A stretch of 64,000 nt of DNA from Chloroflexota bacterium (GTDB lineage: Bacteria > Chloroflexota > Dormibacteria > Dormibacterales > Dormibacteraceae), in the NCBI GenBank assembly GCA_005880175.1, contig VBJR01000152.1, positions 758-64,757 on the forward strand, read 5' to 3'. The notes below the pieces were generated by a model. It had not been told where the DNA came from and made no database searches. It worked only from the letters and a program-made list of their open reading frames with translations. The position numbers and the translations under genes were made by a program. Positions 52,512 to 63,274 of the stretch are shown piece by piece. How positions within the stretch are numbered: position 1 is the stretch's first letter; the number at the start of each line of letters is the position of its first letter.

Positions 52512-53113
52512 TCGGCTACCTGCGCGGCAACGTGGTGCGGGCGACGGGGGAGCAGGTGGTGGTGGAGGCGGGCGGGGTCGGGTACCTGCTCAGCATCCCG
52601 GCCACGGCCCGGGAGCGGGTCGGGCGCGTGGGCGGCCAGGTGGAGCTGCACGTCCACACGCACGTGCGGGAGGACCAGCTCGCCCTGTTCGGCTTCGCCA
52701 CGCCGGAGGAGCTGGAGCTGTTCGAGCAGCTGATCCAGGTGGACGGGGTGGGGCCCAAGGTGGGTCTGGCGATCCTGAGCACGGCCAGCATCCCGGTCCT
52801 CAAGCAGGCGATCCTGAACGGCGACGTGGCCCCGATCCGGCGCGCCCCGGGCGTGGGCCCGCGAACCGCGCAGAAGGTGATCATCGACCTGCAGCCGAAG
52901 CTGACGGCGGAGGCGGCGATGCTGGTGGTCCCGCGCGCCGGGGCTGGCGCCCCCGCCGCGGACGGCGAGGTCCCGCGCCAGGTGGAGACGGCGCTGCGCG
53001 GCCTGGGCTTCAGCGCCCAGCAGGCCCGCCAGGGCATCGACGCGGTGGACTGGACCGCCGCCCCGGCGATGCAGGAGGCCCTGGCTGCGGCGCTGAAGGC
53101 GCTGGGGCGATGA
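52508..53113 (+). CDS. ruvA: Holliday junction branch migration protein RuvA
   Basis: The 201-residue protein binds four-way junctions and positions RuvB. The OB-fold start VIGYLRGNVVRATGEQVVVE, the helix-hairpin-helix segments LIQVDGVGPKVGLAILST and IRRAPGVGPRTAQKVIIDLQ, and the C-terminal UBA-like RuvB-binding domain (VETALRGLGFSAQQARQGID) are all present. GTG 52508 overlaps the ruvC stop. A long inverted repeat separates it from ruvB. Confidence 0.95.
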   Translation: MIGYLRGNVVRATGEQVVVEAGGVGYLLSIPATARERVGRVGGQVELHVHTHVREDQLALFGFATPEELELFEQLIQVDGVGPKVGLAILSTASIPVLKQAILNGDVAPIRRAPGVGPRTAQKVIIDLQPKLTAEAAMLVVPRAGAGAPAADGEVPRQVETALRGLGFSAQQARQGIDAVDWTAAPAMQEALAAALKALGR

Positions 53114-53142
53114 GGCCCGACTCTGCCGGGGGTGAGAGTGTC

Positions 53143-53198
53143 TTGCCGTACGTCAGCCACCCCGTGAGTATGTCCACGGGGTGGCCGGTGTACGGCAA
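53143..53198. promoter_or_regulatory. 56-bp two-part inverted repeat across the ruvA-ruvB junction
   Basis: TTGCCGTAC (53143-53151) pairs with GTACGGCAA (53190-53198), and inside it GCCACCCCGTG pairs with CACGGGGTGGC. A symmetric 4-nt internal loop and an 8-nt apical loop complete the structure. The ruvB GTG 53181 lies in the right arm. An RNA hairpin would hide the ruvB start. It could also be an inserted palindromic element. Confidence 0.7.
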
Positions 53199-54174
53199 CC
53201 GCCCAACCAGGCTGGACCCGGGAGGCGCGACGGCGCCCTCTTCGCCCGAACTCGGCCACCCAACCGGACCCTGCGGCCGCGCACGCTCGACGACTACGTC
53301 GGGCAGCAGCAGGTGCGCGAGAACCTCGGGATCCTGCTCGAGGCCGCTCGCCGGCGCGGCGAGCCCGTCGAGCACGTCCTCCTCTGCGGGCCGCCCGGGC
53401 TGGGCAAGACCACCCTGGCCAACATCATCGCCAACGAGCTCGACGTCGCCATCAAGACGACCAGCGGCCCCGCGATCGACCACGCCGGCGCCCTCGCGTC
53501 CATGCTCCTCAACCAGCAGGACCGCGACATCTTCTTCATCGACGAGATCCACCGCCTCAACAAGCTGGTCGAGGAGTCCCTGTACCCGGCCCTGGAGGAC
53601 TTCCGGTTCGACTTCGTCTCCGGCAAGGGCGCCGGCGCGACCCCGCTCCGCCTGACCCTGCCCCGGTTCACCTGCGTCGGCGCCACGACCCGGCAGGGAC
53701 TGCTCAGCGGGCCCATGCGCGACCGCTTCGGCGCCGTGTACCGGCTCGACTTCTACACCGAGGCCGAGCTGCAGCTGATCATCGACCGCTCGGCCCGCAT
53801 CCTCGAGTTCCCCGTCGAGCCCGGGGCCAGCGCCGAGCTGTCCCGGCGCTCCCGCGGCACCCCCCGCATCGCCAACCGCCTCCTGCGCCGGGTCCGGGAC
53901 TACGCCCAGGTGCGGGCCGACGGTCGACCCGCTCGACCGCCGGATCCTGGAGACGATCATCCTCAAGTTCTCAGGGGGACCGGTCGGGCTGGACACGATC
54001 GCCACCTCGGTCGCCGAGGAGCCGGAGACCATCGAGGACGTCCACGAGCCCTTCCTGATCCAGACCGGCCTGCTCGCCCGCACCCCCCGGGGACGCGTCG
54101 CCACCGAGCTCGCGTACCGCCACCTCGGCCTCGCCCCGCCGCCGGCCGGGCCGGTCCAGCAGCCGCTCCTCTGA
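53181..54174 (+). pseudogene. ruvB: Holliday junction DNA helicase RuvB, frameshifted
   Basis: RuvB is the hexameric AAA+ motor of branch migration. The frame from GTG 53181 gives [20 protein letters not shown], Walker [21 protein letters not shown], Walker [41 protein letters not shown] and the arginine-finger region. After [10 protein letters not shown] near 53922 the frame breaks. The winged-helix C-terminus ([40 protein letters not shown]) continues in another frame to 54174. About 20 residues are missing. As the rest is intact, an assembly error is likely. Confidence 0.85.
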
Positions 54175-54283
54175 AAGGCGCCGGCACGCCTCCGGCCAAC
54201 ACTCGTGCTCCCGTCGTATCGTTGCGCCTGCTATGCCCAAAACCCCATCTGCTTCGGCCCTCTCGCTCCGGCCGCTAGCTCGT

Positions 54284-54289
54284 TAAACT
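54284..54289 (+). promoter_or_regulatory. Candidate -10 box (TAAACT) of secD
   Basis: TAAACT lies 9 nt before the proposed TTG start of secD at 54299, with no Shine-Dalgarno site. This fits the leaderless pattern. Confidence 0.45.
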
Positions 54290-54298
54290 CCTAGAGCC

Positions 54299-55683
54299 TT
54301 GCAACTCGTACTGAGCTGGCCAATCCGGATCCTCGTGCTCGCCCTCCTGGTGTTCTCCCTGTTCGTGGACGGAGCGGGCTACGTCTACCGGTTCGTGAAC
54401 CACCAGCCGATGACCGGCAACGTCCAGGGCCTGCCGCCCAACTTCGGCGGCTGGCAGCTGTTCTTCCACAAGGGCCTCGACCTCTCGGGCGGGACCCAGC
54501 TGACGCTGCAGATGACCAACTTCCCGCCCGGCGAGGACCGGGCGACCGTGCAGCAGCAGACGATCGACATCCCGCCGGGGCGCAGCAAGCAAGAGGTCCA
54601 GCCGGTGGCGGTCAGCGTCTTCCAGAAGCGGCTCAACGCCCTCGGCACCAACGAACCACTGGTCCAGCCGGAAGGTCAGGACCGGATCGTCGTCGAGCTG
54701 GCCGGCGTCTCCTCGGCGCGCGCCATCGGCATCCTCGGCCAGTCGGCCCACCTCGACTTCCCAACGGCGGCACCGCCTGGGTGGTGAACTTCCAGTTCAA
54801 CGGGGCGGGCGCCGGCATCTTCGGCCAGCTCAGCACCACCGCTTACGGCGCCTGCGGGTCCGGCGGCACCGGCAGCTGCCCGCAGTCCCACATCACCAAC
54901 TGGCTCGACCTGACCCAGGACGACATCAACAACTGGAACACGAGGGCGGCCCAGATCTACCAGCCGTTCAACTCCGGCGGCAAGCTGCTCTCGGACCCCT
55001 ACATCCAGCAGCCCATCACGGGCGGCAACGGCTTCATCCAGGGCAACTTCAGCCAGCAGTCGGCCCAGGACCTGGCGACCTCGCTCAACTCGGGCGCCCT
55101 GCCGGTCCAGCTGACCATCATCCAGTCCAGCGACGTCGGGGCCACCCTCGGCGCCGACTCCGTCAAGCGGAGCCTCGCCGCCGGCCTGCTGGGCCTGGTG
55201 ATCATCGTCATCTTCATGCTCGCCTTCTACCGGCTGCCCGGCCTGCTCGCCAGCCTCGCCCTGCTCTTCTACGCGGGCGTGCTGCTCGCGATCTTCAAGG
55301 CCTGGCCGGTGACGCTGACCCTCGCCGGCCTGGCGGGCGTCATCCTGAGCGTCGGCATGGCGGTGGACGCCAACGTGCTGATCTTCGAGCGGTTCAAGGA
55401 GGAGATGCGCGCCGGGCGCACCATCGGCGCGGCCGTCGAGGCCGCCGTGCGCCGTGCCTGGCCGGCGATCCGCGACTCGAACACCGCGACGCTGATCACC
55501 AGCCTCATCCTCTTCTTCGCGTCGACCGGCTCGGTGAAGGGGTTCGCCCTCACCCTGGCCATCGGGGTGGCCATCAGCCTGGTCTCGTCGATCATCGTGA
55601 CGCACAACCTGCTAGCGATCGTGCTCAACTTCGGCTGGGCACGGACGAGCAGCATGCTGGGGGTTGCCCGTGGCCGAGCTTAG
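54299..55683 (+). pseudogene. secD: Protein translocase subunit SecD, frameshifted
   Basis: SecD uses the proton gradient to help pull proteins through SecYEG. The N-terminal part has one membrane helix and the periplasmic start GLDLSGGTQLTLQM. At about 54,763, after AHLDF, the frame breaks. The next segment (PNGGTAWVVNFQFNG) runs in another frame through the membrane domain (DSVKRSLAAGLLGLVIIVI, GMAVDANVLIFERFKEEMRA) to TAG 55683. The periplasmic domain lacks a substantial piece (I estimate 40 or more residues). TTG 54299 starts 9 nt after TAAACT. It overlaps secF. Confidence 0.85.
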
Positions 55684-56650
55684 CCGTCCGAGCGACGTCG
55701 CCACCGAGGAGGCGGTCAAGACGCGGGCCGCCGCGCCCGCGCGGCGGCTGGACATCATCAGCCATCGGAACATCTTCTTCCTGATCTCGCTGATCATCAT
55801 CGTCCCCGGCATCGTGTCGATGGTCACCCGTGGCTTCCTGCTGGGCATCGACTTCCAGGGCGGCAGCGAGTTCTTCATCTCGTTCCATGACAGCCGGCCC
55901 GCGCTGCAGGCGGTCGAGACCGCCGTCGCCGCCGAGGGCGTGAACGGCCAGGTCCAGCAGACCAGCAACGGCACGTTCATCATCCGGACGTCGGTGCTCG
56001 ACCCGACGCAGGCCAAGCGGTTCACCGACGACATCGGACGCGCGGTGAACAGCACCGTCACCGTGGACCAGCAGACCCAGGTCGGCGGCACGATCGCCGG
56101 CGAGACGGTCACCACCGCGCTGCTCGCGATCATCGCGGCGTCCGCGCTGATCCTGTTCTACCTGGCGTTCCGGTTCCGGCGCGTGCCGGGCGGCTGGCAG
56201 TCGGGCTTCCAGTTCGGCGGAAGCGCCCTGCTCGCGCTGCTCCACGACGTCTTCCTGCTGACCGGCATCTTCTCGATCCTGGGCCGGGTGTTCGGTCTCC
56301 GCATCGGCGAGATCGACTCGTTCTTCCTCACCGCCGTGCTCACGGTGGTGGGCTTCTCGGTCCACGACACGATCGTGGTGTTCGACCGGATCCGCGAGAA
56401 CATGGTCGTGTCCAGCCGCCTGACGTTCGAGCAGGTGGTCAACCTGAGCATCATGCAGACGGCGGCACGTTCCATCATCACGAGCTTCACCGTCGTGCTC
56501 GTGCTCCTGTCTCTGTTCCTGTTCGGCGGCGATACGCTCAAAGGCTTCGCGCTGGCGCTGCTGATCGGCATCATCTCCGGCACGTACAGCTCGATCTTCA
56601 ACGCCTCGCCGCTGCTGGTCGTGTGGCGGAGGCTGCAGCCGGTCCGCTAG
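55664..56650 (+). CDS. secF: Protein translocase subunit SecF
   Basis: The 328-residue partner of SecD has RLDIISHRNIFFLISLIIIV (TM1), the periplasmic GIDFQGGSEFFISF, and the membrane signature VGFSVHDTIVVFDRIRENM. It ends with LKGFALALLIGIISGTYSSI. The length is normal. TTG 55664 or GTG 55670 can start it, both overlapping the secD end. It appears undamaged. rimP follows after 28 bp. Confidence 0.93.
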   Translation: MPVAELSRPSDVATEEAVKTRAAAPARRLDIISHRNIFFLISLIIIVPGIVSMVTRGFLLGIDFQGGSEFFISFHDSRPALQAVETAVAAEGVNGQVQQTSNGTFIIRTSVLDPTQAKRFTDDIGRAVNSTVTVDQQTQVGGTIAGETVTTALLAIIAASALILFYLAFRFRRVPGGWQSGFQFGGSALLALLHDVFLLTGIFSILGRVFGLRIGEIDSFFLTAVLTVVGFSVHDTIVVFDRIRENMVVSSRLTFEQVVNLSIMQTAARSIITSFTVVLVLLSLFLFGGDTLKGFALALLIGIISGTYSSIFNASPLLVVWRRLQPVR

Positions 56651-56678
56651 TCGTCGAGAGAGCGGGAGGTTCCGCGCG

Positions 56679-57137
56679 ATGCCGTCGTGGCCCATGTCAC
56701 AGATCCAGGAGCTGCTGGAGCCCACCCTGTCCCACATGGGCTATCTGATCTATACGCTGGAGCGGTCCGGGTCGGGCGGCCGCACGCTCCGCATCGCGAT
56801 CGACAAGCCGGATGGCTACATCTCGATCGACGACTGCGAGCGCGTGAGCCAGGTGGCCGGGCCGCTGCTGGACCAGGCGAACCTCATCACGGATTCGTAT
56901 ACGCTCGAGGTCTCGTCGCCGGGAGCGGAGCGCCCGCTGCGCGATCGTGCGGAGTACGAGCGGTTCGTGGGCAAGAAGGTCAACGTACGCTACCGGTCGG
57001 GTGAGGCCGAGGTGGCGCTGGAGGGAGTGCTGGCCGGTGTCGAGGACGCCGGCATCACCGTCCGTGGTCGCCGTGACGAGGTTACTCAACTGACATGGAA
57101 CGACATCATCGCCGGGCGCCTGGTGGCGTCCCTGTAG
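56679..57137 (+). CDS. rimP: Ribosome maturation factor RimP
   Basis: RimP helps 30S subunit assembly. The 152-residue protein has LLEPTLSHMGYLIYTLERSG, RTLRIAIDKPDGYISIDDCE, RVSQVAGPLLDQ and YTLEVSSPGAERPLRDRAEY, the characteristic RimP segments. The C-terminal SH3-like domain is short. GGGAGG lies 9 nt before ATG 56679. rimP-nusA-ylxR is the usual order. Confidence 0.93.
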   Translation: MPSWPMSQIQELLEPTLSHMGYLIYTLERSGSGGRTLRIAIDKPDGYISIDDCERVSQVAGPLLDQANLITDSYTLEVSSPGAERPLRDRAEYERFVGKKVNVRYRSGEAEVALEGVLAGVEDAGITVRGRRDEVTQLTWNDIIAGRLVASL

Positions 57138-57139
57138 CC

Positions 57140-58126
57140 ATGCCCGAGCCGGAGTCCCCACTGGCTGCGCTGGAGCAGCTCAGCGTGGAGGTGGGGGTCC
57201 CGCTCGACGACCTCCGCCGGACCGTGGAGGAGGCCCTGGCGGCCGCCTACAAGCGCGCCTTCGAGCCGGCCGGCGAGGTGGCGGTCCACCTGTCGCCGGA
57301 GACCGGCGACATGGACGTCCTGCTCCGCGAGGCGTCGCCCGGCGGCGAGGTCACCGAGCGCCACCTGCCGGTGGACGAGTTCAAGCGGCTGGCCGCCCAG
57401 ACCGCGCGGTCGGCGGTGATGCGGCACCTGCGCGACCTGGAGCGCGACCGGGCCCTGAGCGAGCTCGCGCGTCGCCACGGGGAGCTGGCCAACGGGACCG
57501 TGGACCGCATCGAGCGCGGCGCCGTGTACGTGGACCTGGGCAAGGCCGAGGGCTGGATGCCGCCGGACGAGCAGATCCCGGGCGAGCAGCTGCACCCGGG
57601 CCGGCCCGTCACCGTGGTGGTCCTGGAGCCGAAGGCGCGGCCCCGGCAGGCGCTCGTGCGCGTGTCCCGGGCCAGCCGGATCTTCGTCCTCCGCTTATTA
57701 GAGGCGGAGGTGCCCGAGATCCACGCCGGCACCGTCCAGGTCCGGGCCATCGCCCGCGAGCCCGGCCTGCGGACGAAGATCGCCGTGGCCAGCACGGAGG
57801 CGGGGATCGACCCGGTCGGCGCCTGCGTCGGGCCCAAGGGCGTCCGCCACCGCTCGATCCTGGCCGAGCTGGGCAGCGAGCACGTGGACATCGTGCCCTG
57901 GGACCCGGACCCGGAGCGGTTCGTGGCCGGGGCGCTGGGCCCGGCGACGGTGGTGACCGTCCGCGTCGAGGCCGAAACCCGGACCGCCCACGTGCGCGTG
58001 CCGAAGGACCAGCTCTCGCTCGCGATCGGCCGCGACGGCCAGAACGCCCGCCTGGCCGCCAAGCTCACCGGCTGGCGCGTGGACATCAAGGCGGTCGAGG
58101 CCGGCGATGCCCTCGCCGAGGCATGA
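57140..58126 (+). CDS. nusA: Transcription termination/antitermination factor NusA
   Basis: The 328-residue NusA binds RNA polymerase and nascent RNA to control pausing and termination. It has the N-terminal polymerase-binding domain (residues 1-105), an S1 domain (ANGTVDRIERGAVYVDLGKA) and two KH domains (GACVGPKGVRHRSILAELGS and LAIGRDGQNARLAAKLTGWR). It ends right after KH2, like NusA of many Gram-positives, without acidic repeats. ATG 57140 follows rimP by 2 bp. Its last codons are part of a short duplication with the ylxR start. Confidence 0.93.
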   Translation: MPEPESPLAALEQLSVEVGVPLDDLRRTVEEALAAAYKRAFEPAGEVAVHLSPETGDMDVLLREASPGGEVTERHLPVDEFKRLAAQTARSAVMRHLRDLERDRALSELARRHGELANGTVDRIERGAVYVDLGKAEGWMPPDEQIPGEQLHPGRPVTVVVLEPKARPRQALVRVSRASRIFVLRLLEAEVPEIHAGTVQVRAIAREPGLRTKIAVASTEAGIDPVGACVGPKGVRHRSILAELGSEHVDIVPWDPDPERFVAGALGPATVVTVRVEAETRTAHVRVPKDQLSLAIGRDGQNARLAAKLTGWRVDIKAVEAGDALAEA

Positions 58127-58192
58127 CCCCCGTCTGCAAGTGGGGGCAGGCCATCGAGGAACGTCTTCGTGCCCTCGCTGAGGCATGACCCC
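58108..58192 (+). repeat. Short duplication with a partial dispersed repeat between nusA and ylxR
   Basis: TGCCCTCGCCGAGGCATGAC (nusA end, from 58108) recurs with one change from 58170 (ylxR start), and the match runs on into CCCC. Between the copies, 58135-58152 matches the repeat at 45024-45041 with one mismatch. This looks like an insertion flanked by a duplicated target. Confidence 0.5.
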
Positions 58193-58429
58193 GTCCGCAC
58201 CTGCGTCGGCTGCCGCGAGGAGGCCGGCAAGCGCGGGCTGATCCGGCTGGTCCGCGGGCCGGACGGCATCGTCCGGCGGGACCCGACCGGCCGCGCGCAC
58301 GGGCGCGGGGCGTACGTGCACGACGACCCCGCCTGCCTCGAGCTGGCGCGGAAGCGCCGCGCCCTGCAGCGGGCGCTGAAGTCAGAGGTGCCCGACGCCC
58401 TGTGGGAGGACCTGACGACCGCGGTCTAG
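58169..58429 (+). CDS. ylxR: YlxR-family nucleic-acid-binding protein
   Basis: The 86-residue protein has DPVRTCVGCREEAGKRGLIR, GRAHGRGAYVHDDPACLELA and RKRRALQRAL, matching YlxR (DUF448), a small RNA-binding protein that also affects transcription in Bacillus. GTG 58169 is the family-fitting start. Normally ylxQ (L7Ae-like) and infB would follow, but here a minus-strand gene is inserted between ylxR and infB. The stop region overlaps that gene by 4 bp. Confidence 0.88.
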   Translation: MPSLRHDPVRTCVGCREEAGKRGLIRLVRGPDGIVRRDPTGRAHGRGAYVHDDPACLELARKRRALQRALKSEVPDALWEDLTTAV

Positions 58430-59634
58430 CCGGACCGCCGCCTGAGCGAGACGCCGATCCGCGCCTCGCCGCCGGACGGCAGGCGCCACTCCGAGCCCCG
58501 GGGCGGCCGGCCGAACGCGATCCGGACCTCGAAGTCCGCGAGCGCCGGACGGCCCCGGGCGCCCCACCGCCCGACCAGGTCCCGCAGGTCCCGCTCGGCG
58601 GCGCCGGGCTCGCCGTACACCTCGCCGTCGATCACGCTGGCGTGCGTCGCCAGCTCCCAGCGGTGGTGGAGGACGGCCAGCCCGCCGTCCCCGTCCACCA
58701 GGCCCAGGCGCCAGTCGCCGGCGCCCCCGACCGCGACGAGGCGGCGCGTGGGCGCGTCGCAGACCAGGTAGAGCAGGAGCTCCATGTCGGTGCCGCGGCC
58801 CAGCCGGGTGCGGCGGGGGCCCGCGAGCAGGGCCGCGAGGAGGCGGCGGCGGGCCGCCGGCCGGAGCCGGGCCACGCCAGGCCCGAAGACGTCGGCCCCG
58901 GTGCGCCGCGGGCCCGCCCGGTCGTACCAGCCGAGACGCGGCTGGAACGCGTCGCCGCGGCGCCCGTCGGGGGCGCGGAACGCCATGAACGCGCCGGGCA
59001 CGATCGCGGTCGAGACCAGCTCGTCGCCGGCCCGCCGGAACGTGACGACGACGAACGCGACGGCGCCCTCGTGTCCGAGCGGCATCGGGAGCTCGAGCAG
59101 GCCGCCCTCGCGCAGCTGGTCGCGCCAGGCGGCGGGGACGTGGGGCGGGGTGGCGGTGACGATGATGCGGTCGTACGGGGCGCCGGCCGGCCAGCCGGCC
59201 ATGCCGTCGCCGACGACCACCTCGGCGGCGTGGCCGCCGCCGGCCAGCCGGGTCCGCGCCTTGTCGGCCAGCTCGGCGTCCACGTCCACCGTCACCACGT
59301 CCCCGGCCAGCTCGGCCAGGAGCGCCGCGTTGTAGCCCGTGCCTGCGCCGATCTCCAGCACCCGCAGGCCCGGCGCCAGCTCCAGGCGCTCCAGCATCTC
59401 GGCCATGATCGCGGGCTGGCTGGACGAGCTGACGGCGACGCCGCCGTCCATCTTCGTGGCCAGCGGCTCGTCGCGGTAGACGGCGTGCAGGCCGCGCTCC
59501 TCGGCCAGCTCGGGCACGAACCGCTCGCGCGGCACCCGCAGGAACGCGGCCTCGACGGCCGGCGCCCGGACCAGCTTCCGGCGCGTCAGGTCCTCGACCA
59601 GGCGGCGACGAAGGGACTCGGAGTCGGGGGCCAC
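58426..59634 (-). CDS. Protein-L-isoaspartate O-methyltransferase-like protein with C-terminal extension
   Basis: The 402-residue protein has a PCMT domain at residues 1-200: FVPELAEERGLHAVYRDEPL, SQPAIMAEMLERLELAPGLR, SAM motif I VLEIGAGTGYNAALLAELAG and PYDRIIVTATPPHVPAAWRD. The 200-residue C-terminal domain is unlike E. coli Pcm and resembles the extended methyltransferases found in Actinobacteria. It may repair isoaspartate or modify a peptide. GTG 59634 is preferred; GTG 59679 would add 15 residues. It interrupts the usual ylxR-infB linkage. Confidence 0.8.
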   Translation of the reverse strand: MAPDSESLRRRLVEDLTRRKLVRAPAVEAAFLRVPRERFVPELAEERGLHAVYRDEPLATKMDGGVAVSSSSQPAIMAEMLERLELAPGLRVLEIGAGTGYNAALLAELAGDVVTVDVDAELADKARTRLAGGGHAAEVVVGDGMAGWPAGAPYDRIIVTATPPHVPAAWRDQLREGGLLELPMPLGHEGAVAFVVVTFRRAGDELVSTAIVPGAFMAFRAPDGRRGDAFQPRLGWYDRAGPRRTGADVFGPGVARLRPAARRRLLAALLAGPRRTRLGRGTDMELLLYLVCDAPTRRLVAVGGAGDWRLGLVDGDGGLAVLHHRWELATHASVIDGEVYGEPGAAERDLRDLVGRWGARGRPALADFEVRIAFGRPPRGSEWRLPSGGEARIGVSLRRRSG

Positions 59635-59674
59635 CCGGTGAAGTGTGCCGTGACGGGTGTATCTTTGCCATCCC

Positions 59675-59695
59675 GGCACCGCGCGCCGCGGTGCC
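59675..59695. promoter_or_regulatory. 9-bp perfect hairpin in the divergent infB/PCMT gap
   Basis: GGCACCGCG and CGCGGTGCC form a perfect stem with a 3-nt loop in the 194-bp gap. The gap also holds a CATAAA stretch about 12 nt before infB and no obvious strong promoter. The hairpin may be regulatory. Confidence 0.35.
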
Positions 59696-59828
59696 GCTTC
59701 TCGCCGCCTGGCACACGAGACCCGTTCTCACGTAGCCTGACTGCGGAAGCGTCGGGGAGGCGAGCATCGGTCGGCTGGCCGCCCATGGGTTTGAGATCGA
59801 CCGGAAGGGGCATAAACACAAACTCGGT

Positions 59829-61856
<2,028 letters not shown>

Positions 61857-61867
61857 GGACGGCTCCG

Positions 61868-62269
61868 ATGAGCGGCCACCGTGCCGTTCAGGTGGGCGGT
61901 CAGGTCCGGGAGGAGATCATGCAGATCATCCGCCGGGACCTGAAGGACCCCCGGATCGGCTTCGTGAGCATCACCGAGGTGCGGATGTCGTCTGACCTGC
62001 GTTCGGCCAGGGTCCGTGTGAGCGTCCTGGGCGGGGAGGAGGAAGGCCGCGCCACCCTGGCGGGCCTGCGCAGCGCGACCGGCCTGATCCGACACGAGCT
62101 GGGCCGGCGGCTGCAGAACCTGAAGTTCACGCCCGACCTGCGCTTCGAGCTCGATCCGGGGATCGAGTACTCCGTGCGCATCTCGAAGACGCTGCGGGAG
62201 ATCCTTCCTCCGCCCGAGGAGGAGGCGGCGTCCCCTGCCCCAGATGGTGACGATCGAGGAGAATGCTGA
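61868..62269 (+). CDS. rbfA: Ribosome-binding factor A
   Basis: RbfA binds immature 30S subunits late in assembly. The 133-residue protein has VGGQVREEIMQIIRRDLKDP, RIGFVSITEVRMSSDLRSAR and LGRRLQNLKFTPDLRFELDP, all diagnostic. ATG 61868 follows infB by 11 bp. The C-terminal 20 residues are acidic and overlap nrnA by 26 bp. Confidence 0.94.
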   Translation: MSGHRAVQVGGQVREEIMQIIRRDLKDPRIGFVSITEVRMSSDLRSARVRVSVLGGEEEGRATLAGLRSATGLIRHELGRRLQNLKFTPDLRFELDPGIEYSVRISKTLREILPPPEEEAASPAPDGDDRGEC

Positions 62270-63269
62270 ACCGGTGAGCATCACGGCATTGCGCAGCGAG
62301 GTGGACCAGCTCCGCGAGCTGTGTGACCAGCATCAGCGGATCATGGTCCTCGGCCACAAGGACGCCGACGGCGACACGCTCGGCTGCAGCCTGGCGTTCG
62401 GTGAAGCGCTTCGCGCCCTCGGCAAGGACGTGTGGGTCGTCATGCCGCAGCCGCTCTCCCAGAAGTACTCCTGGATGCCGGGCTTCGACCAGATCGCGGA
62501 GCGGCCGCCGGCCGGCTCCGACGTCAGCCTGGTCCTGTTCTTCGACGCCGGCAACATGGAGCGGTCGGGCAGCGCGGTCGAGCACATCGGCGACCACGCC
62601 ACCATCGTCAACGTCGATCACCACCCGTCCAACTCGCGGTTCGGCGACGTCAACATCGTGGACCCGGAGGCCTCGGCCGTCGGGCAGATGGTCCTGGACC
62701 TGCTGGAGCACTTCGGGTGGCGGATCACGCCGACGATGGCGACGAACCTGTACACCGCGCTCATGACGGACACCGGTGGCTTCCGCCACGAGAACACCAC
62801 CCCTCGGGCGCTGCGCGACGCCGCCCGCCTGACCGCGTTCGGGGCCGACCCGGCGTACGTCGCGTCGATGGTCTACAAGTCGCGGCCGATCACCACGGTG
62901 AAGCTCAGCGGCCTGGCGGTCAGCGGCATGCAGGTCGAGATGGACGGCCGCCTGGCCTGGGCCAAGGTGACCAGGAAGATGCTGCGCGAGGCCGGCGCGA
63001 TGATGGCCGAGTCCGAGGACATCATCGACACGCTGAACAGCCTGGCCGGCCTCGACGTCGCGATCATCTTCAAGGAGATCGCGACCAGGCTGACGAAGAT
63101 CAGCGTGCGCAGCCGGGGCGCCGTGGACGCCGCGGCGCTGTGCGCCCAGTTCGGCGGCGGCGGCCACCTGCGCGCGGCCGGCGCCGAGGTCCCGCTCCGC
63201 CTGGACGAGGCCATCCCCGCCGTGCTCGAGGCCGCCCGCGAGTCGATCGACGCGGCCCGGAAGGGCTGA
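62244..63269 (+). CDS. nrnA: DHH-family phosphoesterase, NrnA-like (nanoRNase/pAp phosphatase)
   Basis: The 341-residue protein has the metal motifs MVLGHKDADGDTLGCSLAFG, LVLFFDAGNMERSG, IVNVDHHPSNSRFGDVNIVD and TDTGGFRHENTTPRALRDAA. The C-terminal DHHA1 domain ends in CAQFGGGGHLRAAGAEVPL. NrnA degrades 2-5 nt RNAs and dephosphorylates pAp. Its place between rbfA and truB is common. ATG 62244 is the furthest start; GTG 62274 would also fit. Confidence 0.92.
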   Translation: MVTIEENAEPVSITALRSEVDQLRELCDQHQRIMVLGHKDADGDTLGCSLAFGEALRALGKDVWVVMPQPLSQKYSWMPGFDQIAERPPAGSDVSLVLFFDAGNMERSGSAVEHIGDHATIVNVDHHPSNSRFGDVNIVDPEASAVGQMVLDLLEHFGWRITPTMATNLYTALMTDTGGFRHENTTPRALRDAARLTAFGADPAYVASMVYKSRPITTVKLSGLAVSGMQVEMDGRLAWAKVTRKMLREAGAMMAESEDIIDTLNSLAGLDVAIIFKEIATRLTKISVRSRGAVDAAALCAQFGGGGHLRAAGAEVPLRLDEAIPAVLEAARESIDAARKG

Positions 63270-63274
63270 CCGCC

